Shown: positions 11,135 to 21,875 of the stretch, piece after piece
Numbering within the stretch: position 1 is the first letter of the stretch
Layout of the letters: each line of letters starts with the position of its first letter
Source: Adiantum capillus-veneris
Taxonomy: Eukaryota; Streptophyta; Polypodiopsida; Polypodiales; Pteridaceae
Length of the DNA: 58,000 bases
Direction: 5' to 3'
Assembly: GCA_014529385.2 (NCBI GenBank)
Contig: CM043960.1
Location: 70,747,410 to 70,805,409, forward strand
The notes under the pieces: generated by a model
Seen by the model: the letters and a program-made list of their open reading frames with translations, nothing else
Databases searched by the model: none
What the model was told of the DNA's origin: nothing
Program-made: the position numbers and the translations under genes

Positions 11135-11856
11135 ATGGCGGAGGAAGGGAAGCTCAAGATTGAGAAGTTAAATGATAAAAACTACCAACATTGGAAGATG
11201 GAGATTGAAGACTATCTCTACCAAAAGGACCTTTATTTGCATTAAGGTTGGCGTCAACGATGGCCTTCAATGTTTTGGAGATGAAGACCACGGAGGACTT
11301 GATGAAGTCACTTGACGGCCTCTACAAGAAACCATCGGCATTCAATAAGGTATTTCTCTTGAAGTGCTTGTTCAATCTAAAGATGACAGAGAAAGGTTCA
11401 GTTGCAGAACACCTAAATGACTTTAACACCAATATAAGTTACCTTCGATCGATGAAAAACAATTTCGATGACGAAGTTCAAGCTCTCCTTATACTATCAT
11501 CTCTACCAGATAGTTGGGATAGTTATGTGATGGTTGTAAGTAGCTTTATCTCTGGCACAAATACTCATAAGTCTGATGATGTTGTGGGTGTTCTCCTAAG
11601 CGAGGAAATGCAAAGGAGAAGCAAAGGAGATTCATCAAGAGATGCACTGTCAGTGGAAACAAGAGGAAGGCCTAGGAGAGGTTCAAAAAACAAAAAGTTC
11701 ATGATTGCTCAAGGGGGAGCAAGTCACACACAAACTCAGTTCTTGAATGTTGGAACTGCAACAAGAAGGTCCACGTCAAGAAGAGTTGCTGGTAAAAGAA
11801 GAAGAAAGAGTCCGAGTCTCAAGACAACAAGCCAACATCGGAGGCCAATGTGGTAG
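11135..11856 (+). pseudogene. gag: Copia B gag (broken)
   Basis: ATG at 11135-11137 starts MAEEGKLKIEKLNDKNYQHW, keeping the Trp that is a stop in copia A. After DLYLH the frame hits TAA near 11243: relative to copia A about 85 bp are missing between DLYL and TIRLS. The capsid-like part resumes from 11248 (FNLKMTEKGSVAEHLNDF, ALLILSSLPDSWDS). The CCHC knuckle CWNCNKKVHVKKSC is readable only in another frame (about 11745-11800), showing an upstream frameshift near 11690. Confidence 0.85.
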
Positions 11857-12950
11857 GTAAAGTAGAGCAAGATGCTCTATTTCTCTCATTAGACAGTATG
11901 TCTAATTCTTGGATAGTAGATTCCAGGGCTTCATTCCATGCGACACCACACAAGCAACAATTCCAAGATTACACAAAAGGTAATTTTGGGTATGTATACT
12001 TGGGAGATGATGAAGCTTGTGAAATTGTTGGTAAAGGTACAGTTTGTGTCAAAACTGTTAACGGAAATGAATGGAAGCTTAAAGATGTTAGGCATGTTCC
12101 TTCTCTTCGCAAGAATTTAATCTCTACAGGACAGTTGAACGATGAAGGTCACAACATTGCATTTGGAAACAAACGGGGGAAGATCTCAAAGGGATCTTTG
12201 GTGGTTACCAAAGGAGAAAAAGTTGATAAACTTTACTTCTGTACTGCTAGCTTGCAATCTTCAGCTTGTGCAACAACTACAGAAGTCGACAGTGTGGTGT
12301 GCCACTACCGGCTTGGGCATATGAGTGCCAAAGGAATGCAAATCCTTCAAACAAAGAATCTTTTACCAGGTTTGAAAGAAGTGGACTTAGAGTTCTGTGA
12401 AGATTGTGTTTATGGTAAACAAAAGAGGGTAAAATTTCAAAAATCAAGAAATGAAAGTAAAAGTAAAAACTTGAGTTGGTTCATTTTGATGTTTGGGGTC
12501 CTGCAAGTACACCATCCCTTGATGGCTCATTGTACTATGTAACATTCATAGACGATGCAACTAGGAAAACATGGGTTTATGTGATGAAGAATAAATCCGA
12601 TGTGTTTTCCATATTTCAAAGATGGAAAGCCTTTGTGGAGAATGAAACAGGTACCAAAGTTAAATGCCTCAGATTTGACAATGGAGGTGAGTATTATAGC
12701 CAAGATTTTTAATTCTTTTGTGTTAGCAATGGCATTCAGAGGCAAGAACAACCCCAAGGACACCTCAACAAAATAAAATTTCCAAAAGAATAAACTTAAC
12801 AATCATGGAGTGAGTACGAAGCATGTGGATATATGCAGGCTCAGTGCTTGAGATTTGGGCGGAAGAAGTAAGTATGTTTGTGTACTTAATGAGTCCATCA
12901 CCCTCAACGGCATTGGATGGGGGAGTTCCAAAGGAGTCGTAGGTAGGTAA
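11850..12950 (+). pseudogene. pol: Copia B protease and integrase (broken)
   Basis: The frame from 11850 contains retropepsin with its active site changed from D-S-G to D-S-R (AGG codon at 11925-11927), which should abolish activity. The pre-integrase zinc segment (HYRLGHM and CEDC) follows. A frameshift near 12475 moves the integrase core to the frame 12476-12712, with Asp in DVWGPA and Asp in FDNGGEY. After the stop at about 12710 the region that should carry the catalytic Glu is scrambled by small indels up to about 12950. Confidence 0.85.
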
Positions 12951-12951
12951 A

Positions 12952-14612
12952 TTGGTGAATTATTCATTTCTCAAAGTGTTTGGGTGCAACGCATTCATGC
13001 ACATAGATAGAAGCCTAAGGTCAAAGCTAGATGCAAAGTCCAAAAAGTGTTTCTTCATTGGCTATGAAGAAGGTGACTTTGGGTATCGCCTATGGAATCC
13101 TAAAGATGGTAAAATCTTTAGAATTTGGGATGTAATTTTCAATGAACAAAATATGTACAAAGATTACTTGGAAAGGTAAGCGGGCCTAAAGGTAAGCGGG
13201 CCCTTCAGAAAAAATGGGTGTACAATCTGAAGAAAGAAGAAGGTGGGAAGAAAAGGTACAAGTCCAGGCTTGTGGTGAAAGGGTTTTCTCAAAAGAAAGG
13301 TATTGACTTCAATGAAACATTTTCTCTTGTTGCAAAAATGAACTCAATTAAACTTGTCTTAATCCTTGTGGCTGCTCATGATTTAAATCTTGAGCAAATG
13401 GATGTAGATATGGCATTTCCTCATGGTGATTTAAAGGAGGCAATTTACATGATTCAACCAAAGGGGTCTGAAGTAAAAGGTAAGGAGAAAATGGTTGGCA
13501 GATTAAAGAAGATCTTGTATGGCTTAAAGAAAGCATAAAGACAATGGTACTTGAAGTTCGATTGATGGATGTTGGATCATGGATTCAGAAGATGCAACTC
13601 AGATCACTGCATGTACACAAAGAATTTGGGAGATGGGAAGTTCATCATCCTAATATTGTATGTTGATGACATGCTAATTGCAAGTGCTAGCATGCAGGAC
13701 ATCAAAGACCTAAAAGAGGAGGTGTCTAAATCTTTTTCAATGAAAGATTTAGGTGTTGCAAAGAGGATACTTGGTATGAAAATATCAAGGGACAAGACGA
13801 AGAAGACAATAAAGCCATCTCAAGAGGATTACATCAAGAAGGTAATAGAAAGGTTTGCAATGCAATATGCAAAAATTATTTCTACACCTTTGGTTGTTCA
13901 CTTTCAACTAACCAAGGAGATGTGTCCAAAGATACAAGAGGAGATAGCCTATATGTCTAAAGTTCCATATGCTGCAGTGGTAGGTTCTCTTATGTATGCT
14001 ATGGTCTAGACAAGGCTAGACATTGCACATGCACTGGGAGTTGTAAGTAGGTTCATTGACAACCCAGGGAAAGAGCAGTGGCAAGCTGTGAAGTGGATAC
14101 TTATGTAGCTGAAAGGGAAAACAACAATTGGAGGAACTAATATTTTTCTTCAAGGGTATGTTGATGCAGATATGACAGGTGACAAAGATACTTGAAGGAG
14201 CACTATTGGCTTGGCCTTCACGGTTGGAGGCACAACAGTAAGATGGGCTTTAAAGCTGCAGAAAGTAGTCTCACTTTCTACCACGGAAGCAGAGTACGTA
14301 GCAATGACAGAGGCAAGCAAAGAAATTCTGTGGCTTCACATATTCTTAGAAGAGCTTGGATTCAAACAAGACAATTGTGACTTGTACAGTGATATCCAAA
14401 GCGTTATCCATGTTGCAAAGAATTTAACCTTTCATTCAAGGACAAAGCACATTGAGGTGAGATATCACTTCATACACACTCTTTTGGAAGAGGGACATCT
14501 AAAACCAGGAAAGTTGCATAATACGAGTGAAAATCCTGCAAACATGTTTACAAAGGTGGTCAACAAGGAGAAGTTGAGCTTTTTCTCATCTTCAATCGGC
14601 ATTCAAGGATAA
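12952..14612 (+). pseudogene. pol: Copia B integrase tail, reverse transcriptase and RNase H (broken)
   Basis: 12952-13179 matches the integrase tail of copia A (FLKVFG, KKCFFIGY) and stops after YKDYLER. About 280 bp of linker present in copia A is absent before RT resumes with RYKSRLVVKGFSQKKGIDF (about 13255). RT retains LEQMDVDMAF and the catalytic YVDDML (13659-13676), with stops at about 13537 and 14008. RNase H shows DADMTGD, TEAEYVA and the closing segment RTKHIEVRYHFI, ending at 14612. Catalytic residues are largely preserved although the frame is repeatedly broken. Confidence 0.88.
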
Positions 14613-14659
14613 GAACCCAGGATGAAAAGCAGTCACAAGTTTGGTTTGGAGACCAGTCT

Positions 14660-14673
14660 CCAAGTGGGATATT
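14660..14673 (+). other. Polypurine tract region of copia B
   Basis: CCAAGTGGGATAT directly precedes the 3' LTR start TGTTAATTATGG. The usual plant copia form is AAGTGGGAGAT followed by TGTT. Plus-strand DNA synthesis would be primed here. Confidence 0.75.
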
Positions 14674-15233
14674 GTTAATTATGGAGCCTGATTTACTCCT
14701 TGTAATTTTTTGTATTAAAAATGACATTTGTAAGGCCCCCGTTATGAGGAGAAGCCATTGTGAGTAAAGAAAATCACTCGCTGGAATATTTCTTTTTTGC
14801 CCCGACTGGAAGGCGACCAAAAAGTGGTCGAAAAACGATTGATCGTTTGGCCGGTTGATCGGTCGTCGGTAGTCAATGGCTGGTGGCCGATTTCAAAGGC
14901 GGACTTGTCTTCTCAAGTGCGGCCAAACATGGGCAAATTGTAGAGTGCGATTTGGACTTGTCTCCACAAGGGCGGCTACATACGGCTCCCTCTCAGGAGA
15001 GAGGGCAACCCTTTTGGCCTATAAAAGGAGGCCTCTTCTACACACAAAAACGGATTGTGAAGCATGGTGGTGCATTGTGAATTTGATATGAGGTGGTGAG
15101 AGTGAAGCAAGGCAGGAGTTCCAAAATGGTATAATCCCTTTGTAATCTACTTCTTGTTTTGAAGTACTAAAGCCATTGAGTGGCTGCTTTCCCATGGATG
15201 TAGCTCACATTGGGTGAACCACGTATATCGTGC

Positions 15234-15281
<48 letters not shown>

Positions 15282-15367
15282 CTATAATCTCTCATGTGTG
15301 AAAATTATCTCTCTCCATTAAGTAAACTACTCAATTATCTACTTAGCTACATCCTATTTTCCTAACA
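14674..15367 (+). repeat. 3' LTR of copia B
   Basis: 694 bp, TGTTAATTATGG...TTTCCTAACA. It is homologous to the 5' LTR but shorter by net 54 bp, mainly a deletion in U3, with a longer CT tract (about 15237-15278). A TATA box lies in CCTATAAAAGGAGG near 15020. Confidence 0.9.
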
Positions 15368-16544
15368 AAACTGGTGTCAAGGCTAGCAACATGCCATGCC
15401 GATTTTCAAGCACCATCATGCCCTCACCTTTGCCATGCACAGAAAGAACCCTTGCTTGTAAACAAGATCATTTCTCACTCAAGCCTTGCTTGACTGTGAG
15501 TGGTTGTTGCACACCATGTGCTCAAAAACAAAAATATCATGCTTTTGGTAATGTTGACAAGCCTTACTATAGCTTAACACAAGCCGTGCTTGTCTGAAAT
15601 GATGTTCCAACAAATCATATATGCATAAGCCATATGTTCGTGCAATTCTAGAAATGAACAATCAATCATGCATGCCAATCCATGTAGAGAAATGGAATTG
15701 ACCAAGCTAGTAACAACGTTGCTATAATGGAAATCAAGCCATGCTTGAAAAATCCCAACCAACCCCTTGGGCGACAATCAATGCCTAAGTTGGAATTGAC
15801 AAACGTCAACAAAATTCAAATGATTGCATAACCATTACAAAATTGAAGTGGAAACTTAACATGGCTACTTGGAGTCTTGTCAAAAAGTCCATGAAGACAA
15901 CATAGTTGAGGGTACCTTCTCTATCCCTTGGATATCATTGCATGCATGTGGAAACAATATCATTCGATGAAGTCTTACCCATAATGACAATTTATCCATT
16001 ATTTTTGTATTGGTTTGGCTCCCTTTGAGCACTCCTAGCATGTCTTTTTTCGAGTTGTACCTAGTCCTCGACAGTCTGTCCTTTGCCGAATCTGCTGCTA
16101 TGCCAATTCTTGCTACAAATGGCACCTTGCCAAATCTACCCGGGTCATGGCACCTCACCGATTTGTTGCCTAAGCTGACCATACCCGATGAACTATTGTG
16201 GGATAGTCCCCTTAAGGTGACCTTAGGGCACCTTTGGGACACCCACCATGTGTAAACTCACTTCCCAAAAACTCCATGGCATCATCTGTTGCATGCACCA
16301 AGGTGCAAGGGAGAAATAGAGTCCTCAACACTGCTCGGATGGAGTCATCAAAGAAAACAAAAATTGCTAGTCTTTCTGTTGCACACCCGTCAAGCCTAGC
16401 CTCAGCCGGTTCTGTGCAGATCTACCTCGGCTCCTTCCCCCCTCCAAGGGTTAATACCCGCAGTGTTCTCCGGCCTTTCTTCCTCTTGGATCTACAAGGA
16501 CAGTTGCCCACGGGCGTACCTTGCATGATGGCTTGTCCACGGCC

Positions 16545-16644
<100 letters not shown>

Positions 16645-17225
16645 ATTATGTTACATATGCATGTCTAGAAAGATAGTGAGTTGCTATTTTATAGCACTAT
16701 GTGGTTTTGACTCGTGCCACATGCCATCCCATTTCCTTTCCTTCTTCTCTCATTTGTCCTCTTTCTCTCTTTTATCACTAGGGGATATCTCCCATTTATT
16801 TTATTTTTTTACATTAATTTTGGTTGGTTCCCCCTACTCATACCATACATTGAAATCAAGTTTATTCAACAGATACTTCTAGAATATTTTTCTCCCCCAA
16901 TGCCCCAGAAAAACAAAAGATCCACGTCAACAACTTTGTTGGACCCTCCTCCCACCCCCTTCACCATCACCCGATAGGCAACCTGTGTTGCCTACCATCT
17001 GAATGAGGCCCATAAGTCATCTTCCTTCACATCGTGGACACCCACAACGACCTGTTGTGGCCCCAATTCTGTCTGTGATCCTCGTGATTCCCCCAAGCCT
17101 TTGCATCTATCCCACCCCTCCTTCCTCAATTATTGCATTGTCTCGTGATCCAATCCTCCTTTCTCTACCCTCTTCAAAACTCCTAGCTACGCGTTGGGGC
17201 ACCTTCTTCTCCGACGAGCCAAGGG

Positions 17226-17226
<1 letters not shown>

Positions 17227-17315
<89 letters not shown>
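17227..17315. repeat. (GA)n microsatellite
   Basis: About 44 uninterrupted GA units. Confidence 0.97.
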
Positions 17316-17319
<4 letters not shown>

Positions 17320-17689
17320 CATAATTGCTATCATGGTAGGTATATGAACCATGCTGAGAATATGATTCTTGCTTATTGGTTAAAGTACTGCCCAGAAGCT
17401 ATAGGCTCGAGAGGCATATTTGAGATTCTTGCAAAGATACACAAGGGTAAGTACAATATTTTGTCTTTGTTGGATGGAACCTTTGCAAGACTAAATTCAC
17501 TAACTTGGTCTGAATAACATCCAACTGGGCATCTAACATTCAAATGGGAAAGTTCCTTCTCCGCAGACTCTTGTTGAAGTGTTAGCAGCAAGCTAACTTA
17601 GATACGCTTTTTCAGAGCTCTCATTGTAAAAACACTTATTATTTTGATAAATCGAAAATACTACAACTCCTATTTTACGGATAAATCCT

Positions 17690-18497
17690 TGTAATTGATG
17701 AGCATGGGCTACAAGCTTCCAGATTGTATCAACCTGTCATTACCCATCTTTAGTTAGAGCTCCTAGATTATTAGTTTTGACCACCAAAAACCTTGGCTAA
17801 GGTATAAAAGCCAATTTTGTAAGTTAATTTCAAGTTTGGGATAACGAAATACACAGCGTGAGCTAACAGCACTCACTTCTCTCCTTCTCGCGCTTACTAC
17901 TCCCTCCCCGGTTGTCACATTGCAGTTGCGTTTGTTGCATTGCAACCGCAGGTAAGAGCTCTACGCATTGACGTAATCATTTCACAGTATTTTGTAGCTT
18001 TTGGTGTCGCCGACCCGCGGCCTAATTTCATCATAAGTAGGAATTTACACTTCAAAATAAAAACTAAGCATAGGCGGGGTATTGGGGCATCATTGCTAAG
18101 CATTGAAGTGCATTCTGGGTCAAAAACGACTAGGTCAAAAATCCGCTGTTGTTAATAATCGTGATTTTTTCACTTGACCTAAAGTGGGATTTGAGACCAT
18201 AAACATGTGTGCTTAGGTCTTATAAACATGTCCTAGAAGTTTTGTTGTATTTGGATGTCATTTGATGCTGTAACGGATGTGATTTATTTACCGATGAGCG
18301 ATTGGCTTTTGGTGATTTCAGTCACTTGAGTGTAGCTTGAGTAGATGCGAGTTCTTTGTTGTTTTCCAAGAGATTGACAACCTCTTGTAGCCTCTATACA
18401 CTAGTTGAGTCAGCTTCGTCCCATGGATTGACAACTTAATCGTGGTTCTCGCTAAATCTGCAATAAGATAGGAGTGACGTTAGACACCCGTCCCGCA
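17690..18497 (+). repeat. Putative 5' LTR of H1
   Basis: The stretch starts TGTAATTGATG and ends CCCGCA before the primer-like site. A TATA box (GGTATAAAAGCC, about 17799-17810) precedes pyrimidine-rich transcript-start-like sequence, then CAGGTAAGAG near 17947, a good 5' splice-site match. A degenerate relative of the H1 palindrome sits at 18151-18170. The left boundary is a guess, based on the shared TGTAATT start and similar length of the matching H2 region (815 bp); no second LTR is available. Confidence 0.4.
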
Positions 18498-18499
18498 TT

Positions 18500-18516
18500 T
18501 GGCACCACTAGGGGGA
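18500..18516 (+). other. Primer-binding-site-like sequence of H1
   Basis: TGGCACCACTAGGGGGA begins with TGG and resembles the H2 site TGGTGCCGCTGCCGGGGA in layout. I cannot assign the tRNA confidently. Confidence 0.4.
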
Positions 18517-19168
18517 TCAAAGAGACCTAAAATATGGAAAAATACGAACGTCTTGTACAGTTATCCTTTAACTTCCTCTAGGATCTCCTAGAGTAGAAAC
18601 TTTCTTTTAGAAACCGCATAGCTTAAGATTGTGGTCTTTTGCTGTGTAGAGGTAGCTTGGAGGTAAGTTGTACTTCTTGAGTGCCTTTAGGATTGTAGGA
18701 TTGTATAACTAGATTAGTATTTTGAGAATGATTGATAGACGAGGCAAGTCTTAAGATCAATGCTCAGAAAACCATAAAAAACAATAAAACGAGTGTTTGT
18801 TGACACTTTCAACAACCCCATTGCATGAGAACCTAGGAGTAGGGTAAGTAGGATCCGAGGTGGATTTCAGGACATTGCTCTCTCCAAAAGAATCATTGTG
18901 AGTTGCTATTTGAAGTTGAAGAATTTCAGGTCTACGGCTAGAAATAACCCGAAAAGACTCCAAACCACTCAATCCGACTGGAAAGTATGCTTAAAAGTTG
19001 TATGAACCAGTGCGTAACCTCAAGGACATATTGAGATAAAAATTTCAAAAGTTTGCAAAGACTCAGATTATTTACTTTTTTGTGATATTTAGGCCAAATT
19101 AAGTTTTGACTTGATTCAGAGGCTTAAAATAGCTCCTAAAGAAGTGCAAAAAAATGTTCATTTTGGGC

Positions 19169-19196
19169 AAAGTAAATAATCGTGATTATTTACTTT
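19169..19196. repeat. H1 leader palindrome 1 (left of the G1 insertion)
   Basis: Thirteen-base arms, AAAGTAAATAATC and its exact complement, are separated by GT. The core arms GTAAATAATC/GATTATTTAC recur at 33020 (imperfect), 33297 and 33581. This is the first of four in the H1 leader, about 670 bp after the primer-like site. Confidence 0.9.
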
Positions 19197-19325
19197 CAGC
19201 TCAAATTTGACCAAGGTTGATATCAGTGACTCATTGCATGTGTACAAACAACTTTTGTAAAGGCACATTAGATTTGGATCACCAAACTGGCAAAAAACTA
19301 GATAAAAACTAAAGTTTGTACTGGC

Positions 19326-19551
19326 TGTCAAGGCTAGGGACTTGCTACGCGCCGTGTGCGAGCCACAAAGGCTCCTAGCACACAATCATACAACAGACAA
19401 GCTCACAAGGAAGAACGGTGTGTCACTCACCTTCCTGCGTAGTTGCGAATGAAGGATTCCCGCGCCGCGATGAAGAGGGAGACGCCGCTACACCGCGCTC
19501 AACCGCCTCGCCGCCGTCGTGCCGCCGCAACGCTCGATCGCACACACACTC

Positions 19552-19637
<86 letters not shown>

Positions 19638-19951
19638 ACATGCACACACACAAGGAGATGGTGAAGGAGAAGGTGGAGATGGAGCAAGAGCAGCTTCTAT
19701 TGCACAATGAGAGAATGACTCAATTTTAGGTTTAATTGGCTTTTATGTGAGCTCACCCCATTCACACTTGGGCACCCATGCTTAGCCAAGTAACCCTAGC
19801 ATGTTCGTGTTAGAGTGCGCCACTCATCGGCGATCACTCTACCTTTCCCTATTGGACCGACAAGCCCGGTGCCTGACTCTACTTAAATAAATAATACGGT
19901 TACGGTGTCCGTCGTAGGCGATAGGGTGTCCGTGAGCCACGAGGGTTAACA
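19326..19951 (-). repeat. 3' LTR of G1
   Basis: 626 bp. On the plus strand it begins TGTCAAGGCTAGGGAC and ends GAGGGTTAACA. It contains a (CT)n(CA)n microsatellite (19555-19640), present at the same place in the other G1 LTR and in the G3 LTR. Confidence 0.95.
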
Positions 19952-19953
19952 TT

Positions 19954-19965
19954 GCCCCCCTTCCT
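19954..19965 (-). other. Polypurine tract of G1
   Basis: On the minus strand AGGAAGGGGGGC lies two bases from the 3' LTR start. The same tract adjoins the G3 LTR (51794-51805). Confidence 0.9.
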
Positions 19966-21169
19966 GATGTAGATTCCGTCCTTGGAAGCTATTGAGTTGA
20001 AGCTTGGTATGTCCATGTTGTAGAGCATCTAGATTTGAATCTGCAAGGCAAAGTCACTGTTTTAGCAAGCGGAATTATATTGCCATAAATCATGAGGGGA
20101 ATGTAAAGTACATGTGGAAATGAGTAAATGCAAGATTTATGAAATGTTAGACTGCCATTAAGGACAAATAAATTGCACTTTGAGTAAATTAATTAATCAA
20201 GAGTTTTGAGCTTATGGGTGAGTCTATCAATTAGTTAGCTATGACTAAGGTTAAAACAACTACTCTAGTACTAGCTAAGCTAAGAAGATTATCTAAATGC
20301 AAGATTCCCTAATTATGCTTTTCAGTTTTGATTAGCCAACTCGCTCTCACAACTGCAAACAAAAGCTTGAAATGTTAACTGTAAGCTCAATGGAAGTCTT
20401 TTAATTTTTTTATTTTTTTTTTTAATACTTTTTTACTTTGGGTCACAATCATGTGACGTGTGTGCTTATTTTGTATGTCCGGGGTTTTTTGCTTCTCAAG
20501 GAAAAGCGCCCACACTGGGAACCTCTAGGGCTCTAGTACCATAGACAATACATGTGAGTGAAGTACCAATTCAAGCCAGGATTTCTCTTCCAACGTAAGA
20601 TTTTTCATTTGTGGCACTTATGTTTTTTTTTTGCTTCCATTTCCTTGGTATTCACACTAGTGTTTTTTGTTGTTTAAGTGAGCAAGCCTTTCTCTGCCTA
20701 AAACATTCCTAAGGTCTCAAATACTCGGATAATTTTATTAGCTAGGCCTAGTGGTCAAGTAAATGAGTTAACCTAAAGTCACGGTCTCCTAATCTCCAGG
20801 CTCATCCATAAGATTAAACTGGAGTTCAATCAACTTAAGCAAAGACAAATTTATACATCTATAATGGCAGATAACAATCATAACTATTGCACTCAAACAA
20901 AGCATGAAAAATCATTATTAGCAATTACACATATCCACCAACATGAATCATGGAAAGTAGTACACCTGGAGGTATGGAGTGGCGCATTTCGTTGAAGCAA
21001 ATGTCCTCAGCCATGTGGATGGAGATCCATATAAGTCCTACCTAACATATCCAAAAACAGGCACTATACCTCTAGGAGGCATGTCAGTGTGAAAAATTAA
21101 AACTCCTAAAAAACAAACTCAAAACACAATCTAGACCCCTAACCTACCTATCTGTCACCCCTTTTAGAA
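19966..21169 (-). other. G1 3' untranslated region between the acidic ORF and the polypurine tract
   Basis: 1.2 kb without a coding region of recognisable type. It holds T-rich runs (20403-20432, 20624-20634). G3 keeps only about 590 bp in the equivalent place. No antisense ORF stands out. Confidence 0.6.
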
Positions 21170-21604
21170 TCAAGGAAAGAGGATATTATATAAACCTCGT
21201 GGCCACCCTAAGGCTAGGCCTCTATCCTCATCATCTAGATAAATAAAATCGTTGTCCGTGAGGCCACCATAGTCTTCCTCGGTCTCTATTAGTTCCTCTT
21301 CATCATCCTCTTGTGCAAGCATGCTAATCAAGAACCTCGCGATGCGTGGATACTCATCTTGTGCAAAATAATAAGCATGTGCCACTGGAGACACATTCGC
21401 TACTAGGTAGGGATCACTAGTTAGCCATAGACGTATCAGCCATTCTAACTCCTCAAAATTTCTCTCACATGCAAGGCTCTCTATCAAATCCCATTTGCAA
21501 GAAAGTATAGGGTAGCATACGTAGAACACTTGAGGAAAAGACAAAGGGTACCTTTCATCAAAAATAGAAGTGCATGCCTCTGGTGAAGTAGCCATTTCTG
21601 ACAA
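21170..21604 (-). CDS. Accessory acidic ORF of G1 (144 aa), downstream of pol
   Basis: An uninterrupted ORF in sense with pol, with ATG at 21602-21604. I recognise no family. The N-terminal half is aromatic-rich (CYPILSCKWDLIE, then LACERNFEELEWLI). The C-terminal third is very acidic (AQEDDEEELIETEEDYGG) and ends with YLDDEDRGLALGW. There is no signal peptide, membrane segment or cysteine motif, so it does not look like an envelope protein. A homolog of 133 residues sits at the same place in G3 (52394-52795), sharing CYP, LACERN-EELEWL, GLT and LDDED-GLAL, and is also open although the rest of G3 is full of breaks. OTA-type elements are known to carry extra ORFs in this region; the function of this one is unknown. 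Confidence 0.75.
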   Translation of the reverse strand: MSEMATSPEACTSIFDERYPLSFPQVFYVCYPILSCKWDLIESLACERNFEELEWLIRLWLTSDPYLVANVSPVAHAYYFAQDEYPRIARFLISMLAQEDDEEELIETEEDYGGLTDNDFIYLDDEDRGLALGWPRGLYNILFP

Positions 21605-21875
21605 GACAGATAGATTTGGTTAGGCCTTTAAAACATAAGAGTTGTTTTTGTGTGTTGCTTGAATTGACACGGTGAATTTGGACTTATATGTAAGATCTGA
21701 TAGGGTGCTCTCTCGTTGCTAGTCGCTCTTGCTCTTTACTATTTTTGTTTTTTGTGAGTATAAGGCTATATATATACATTCCCTAAGATTGGAATTGAGA
21801 GGTCAGGGAGGAAGGTTGAGAGGGGAGCGAGTGAATGATTGATGTTAGAAAACACTCCCCCCTTCCTTGGGTAGA
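21605..21875 (-). other. Spacer between the acidic ORF and the WVPK segment of G1
   Basis: About 270 bp of non-coding sequence on the minus strand. A purine-rich AAGGAAGGGGGGAG (minus strand, about 21856-21869) resembles the polypurine tract and could be a secondary plus-strand primer. The equivalent sequence in G3 is at about 53104-53117. Confidence 0.45.

Larger units (their letters stand above)
10314..15367 (+). mobile_element. Copia element B (Ty1/copia, Tork/Tnt1-like), complete from LTR to LTR but inactive
   Basis: Both LTRs (10314-11061 and 14674-15367), the tRNA-Met primer site, gag, protease, integrase, RT, RNase H and a polypurine tract are present in copia order within 5.05 kb. 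Many stops, frameshifts and deletions (in gag and between integrase and RT) make it inactive. The LTRs differ by indels of tens of bases and many substitutions, so it is old. The five bases outside the LTRs (TCCTT left, AAACT right) do not match, so no target duplication remains; after the right LTR a primer-site-like CTGGTGTCAAGG occurs instead. Confidence 0.93.

Noticed and set aside
15880-16242. 120-residue minus-strand ORF as a host gene
   Set aside because: No recognisable domain, no introns or promoter context, embedded in repeat-rich sequence.
21170-21604. Accessory ORF of G1 as an envelope gene
   Set aside because: No signal peptide, membrane segment or glycosylation-rich ectodomain.
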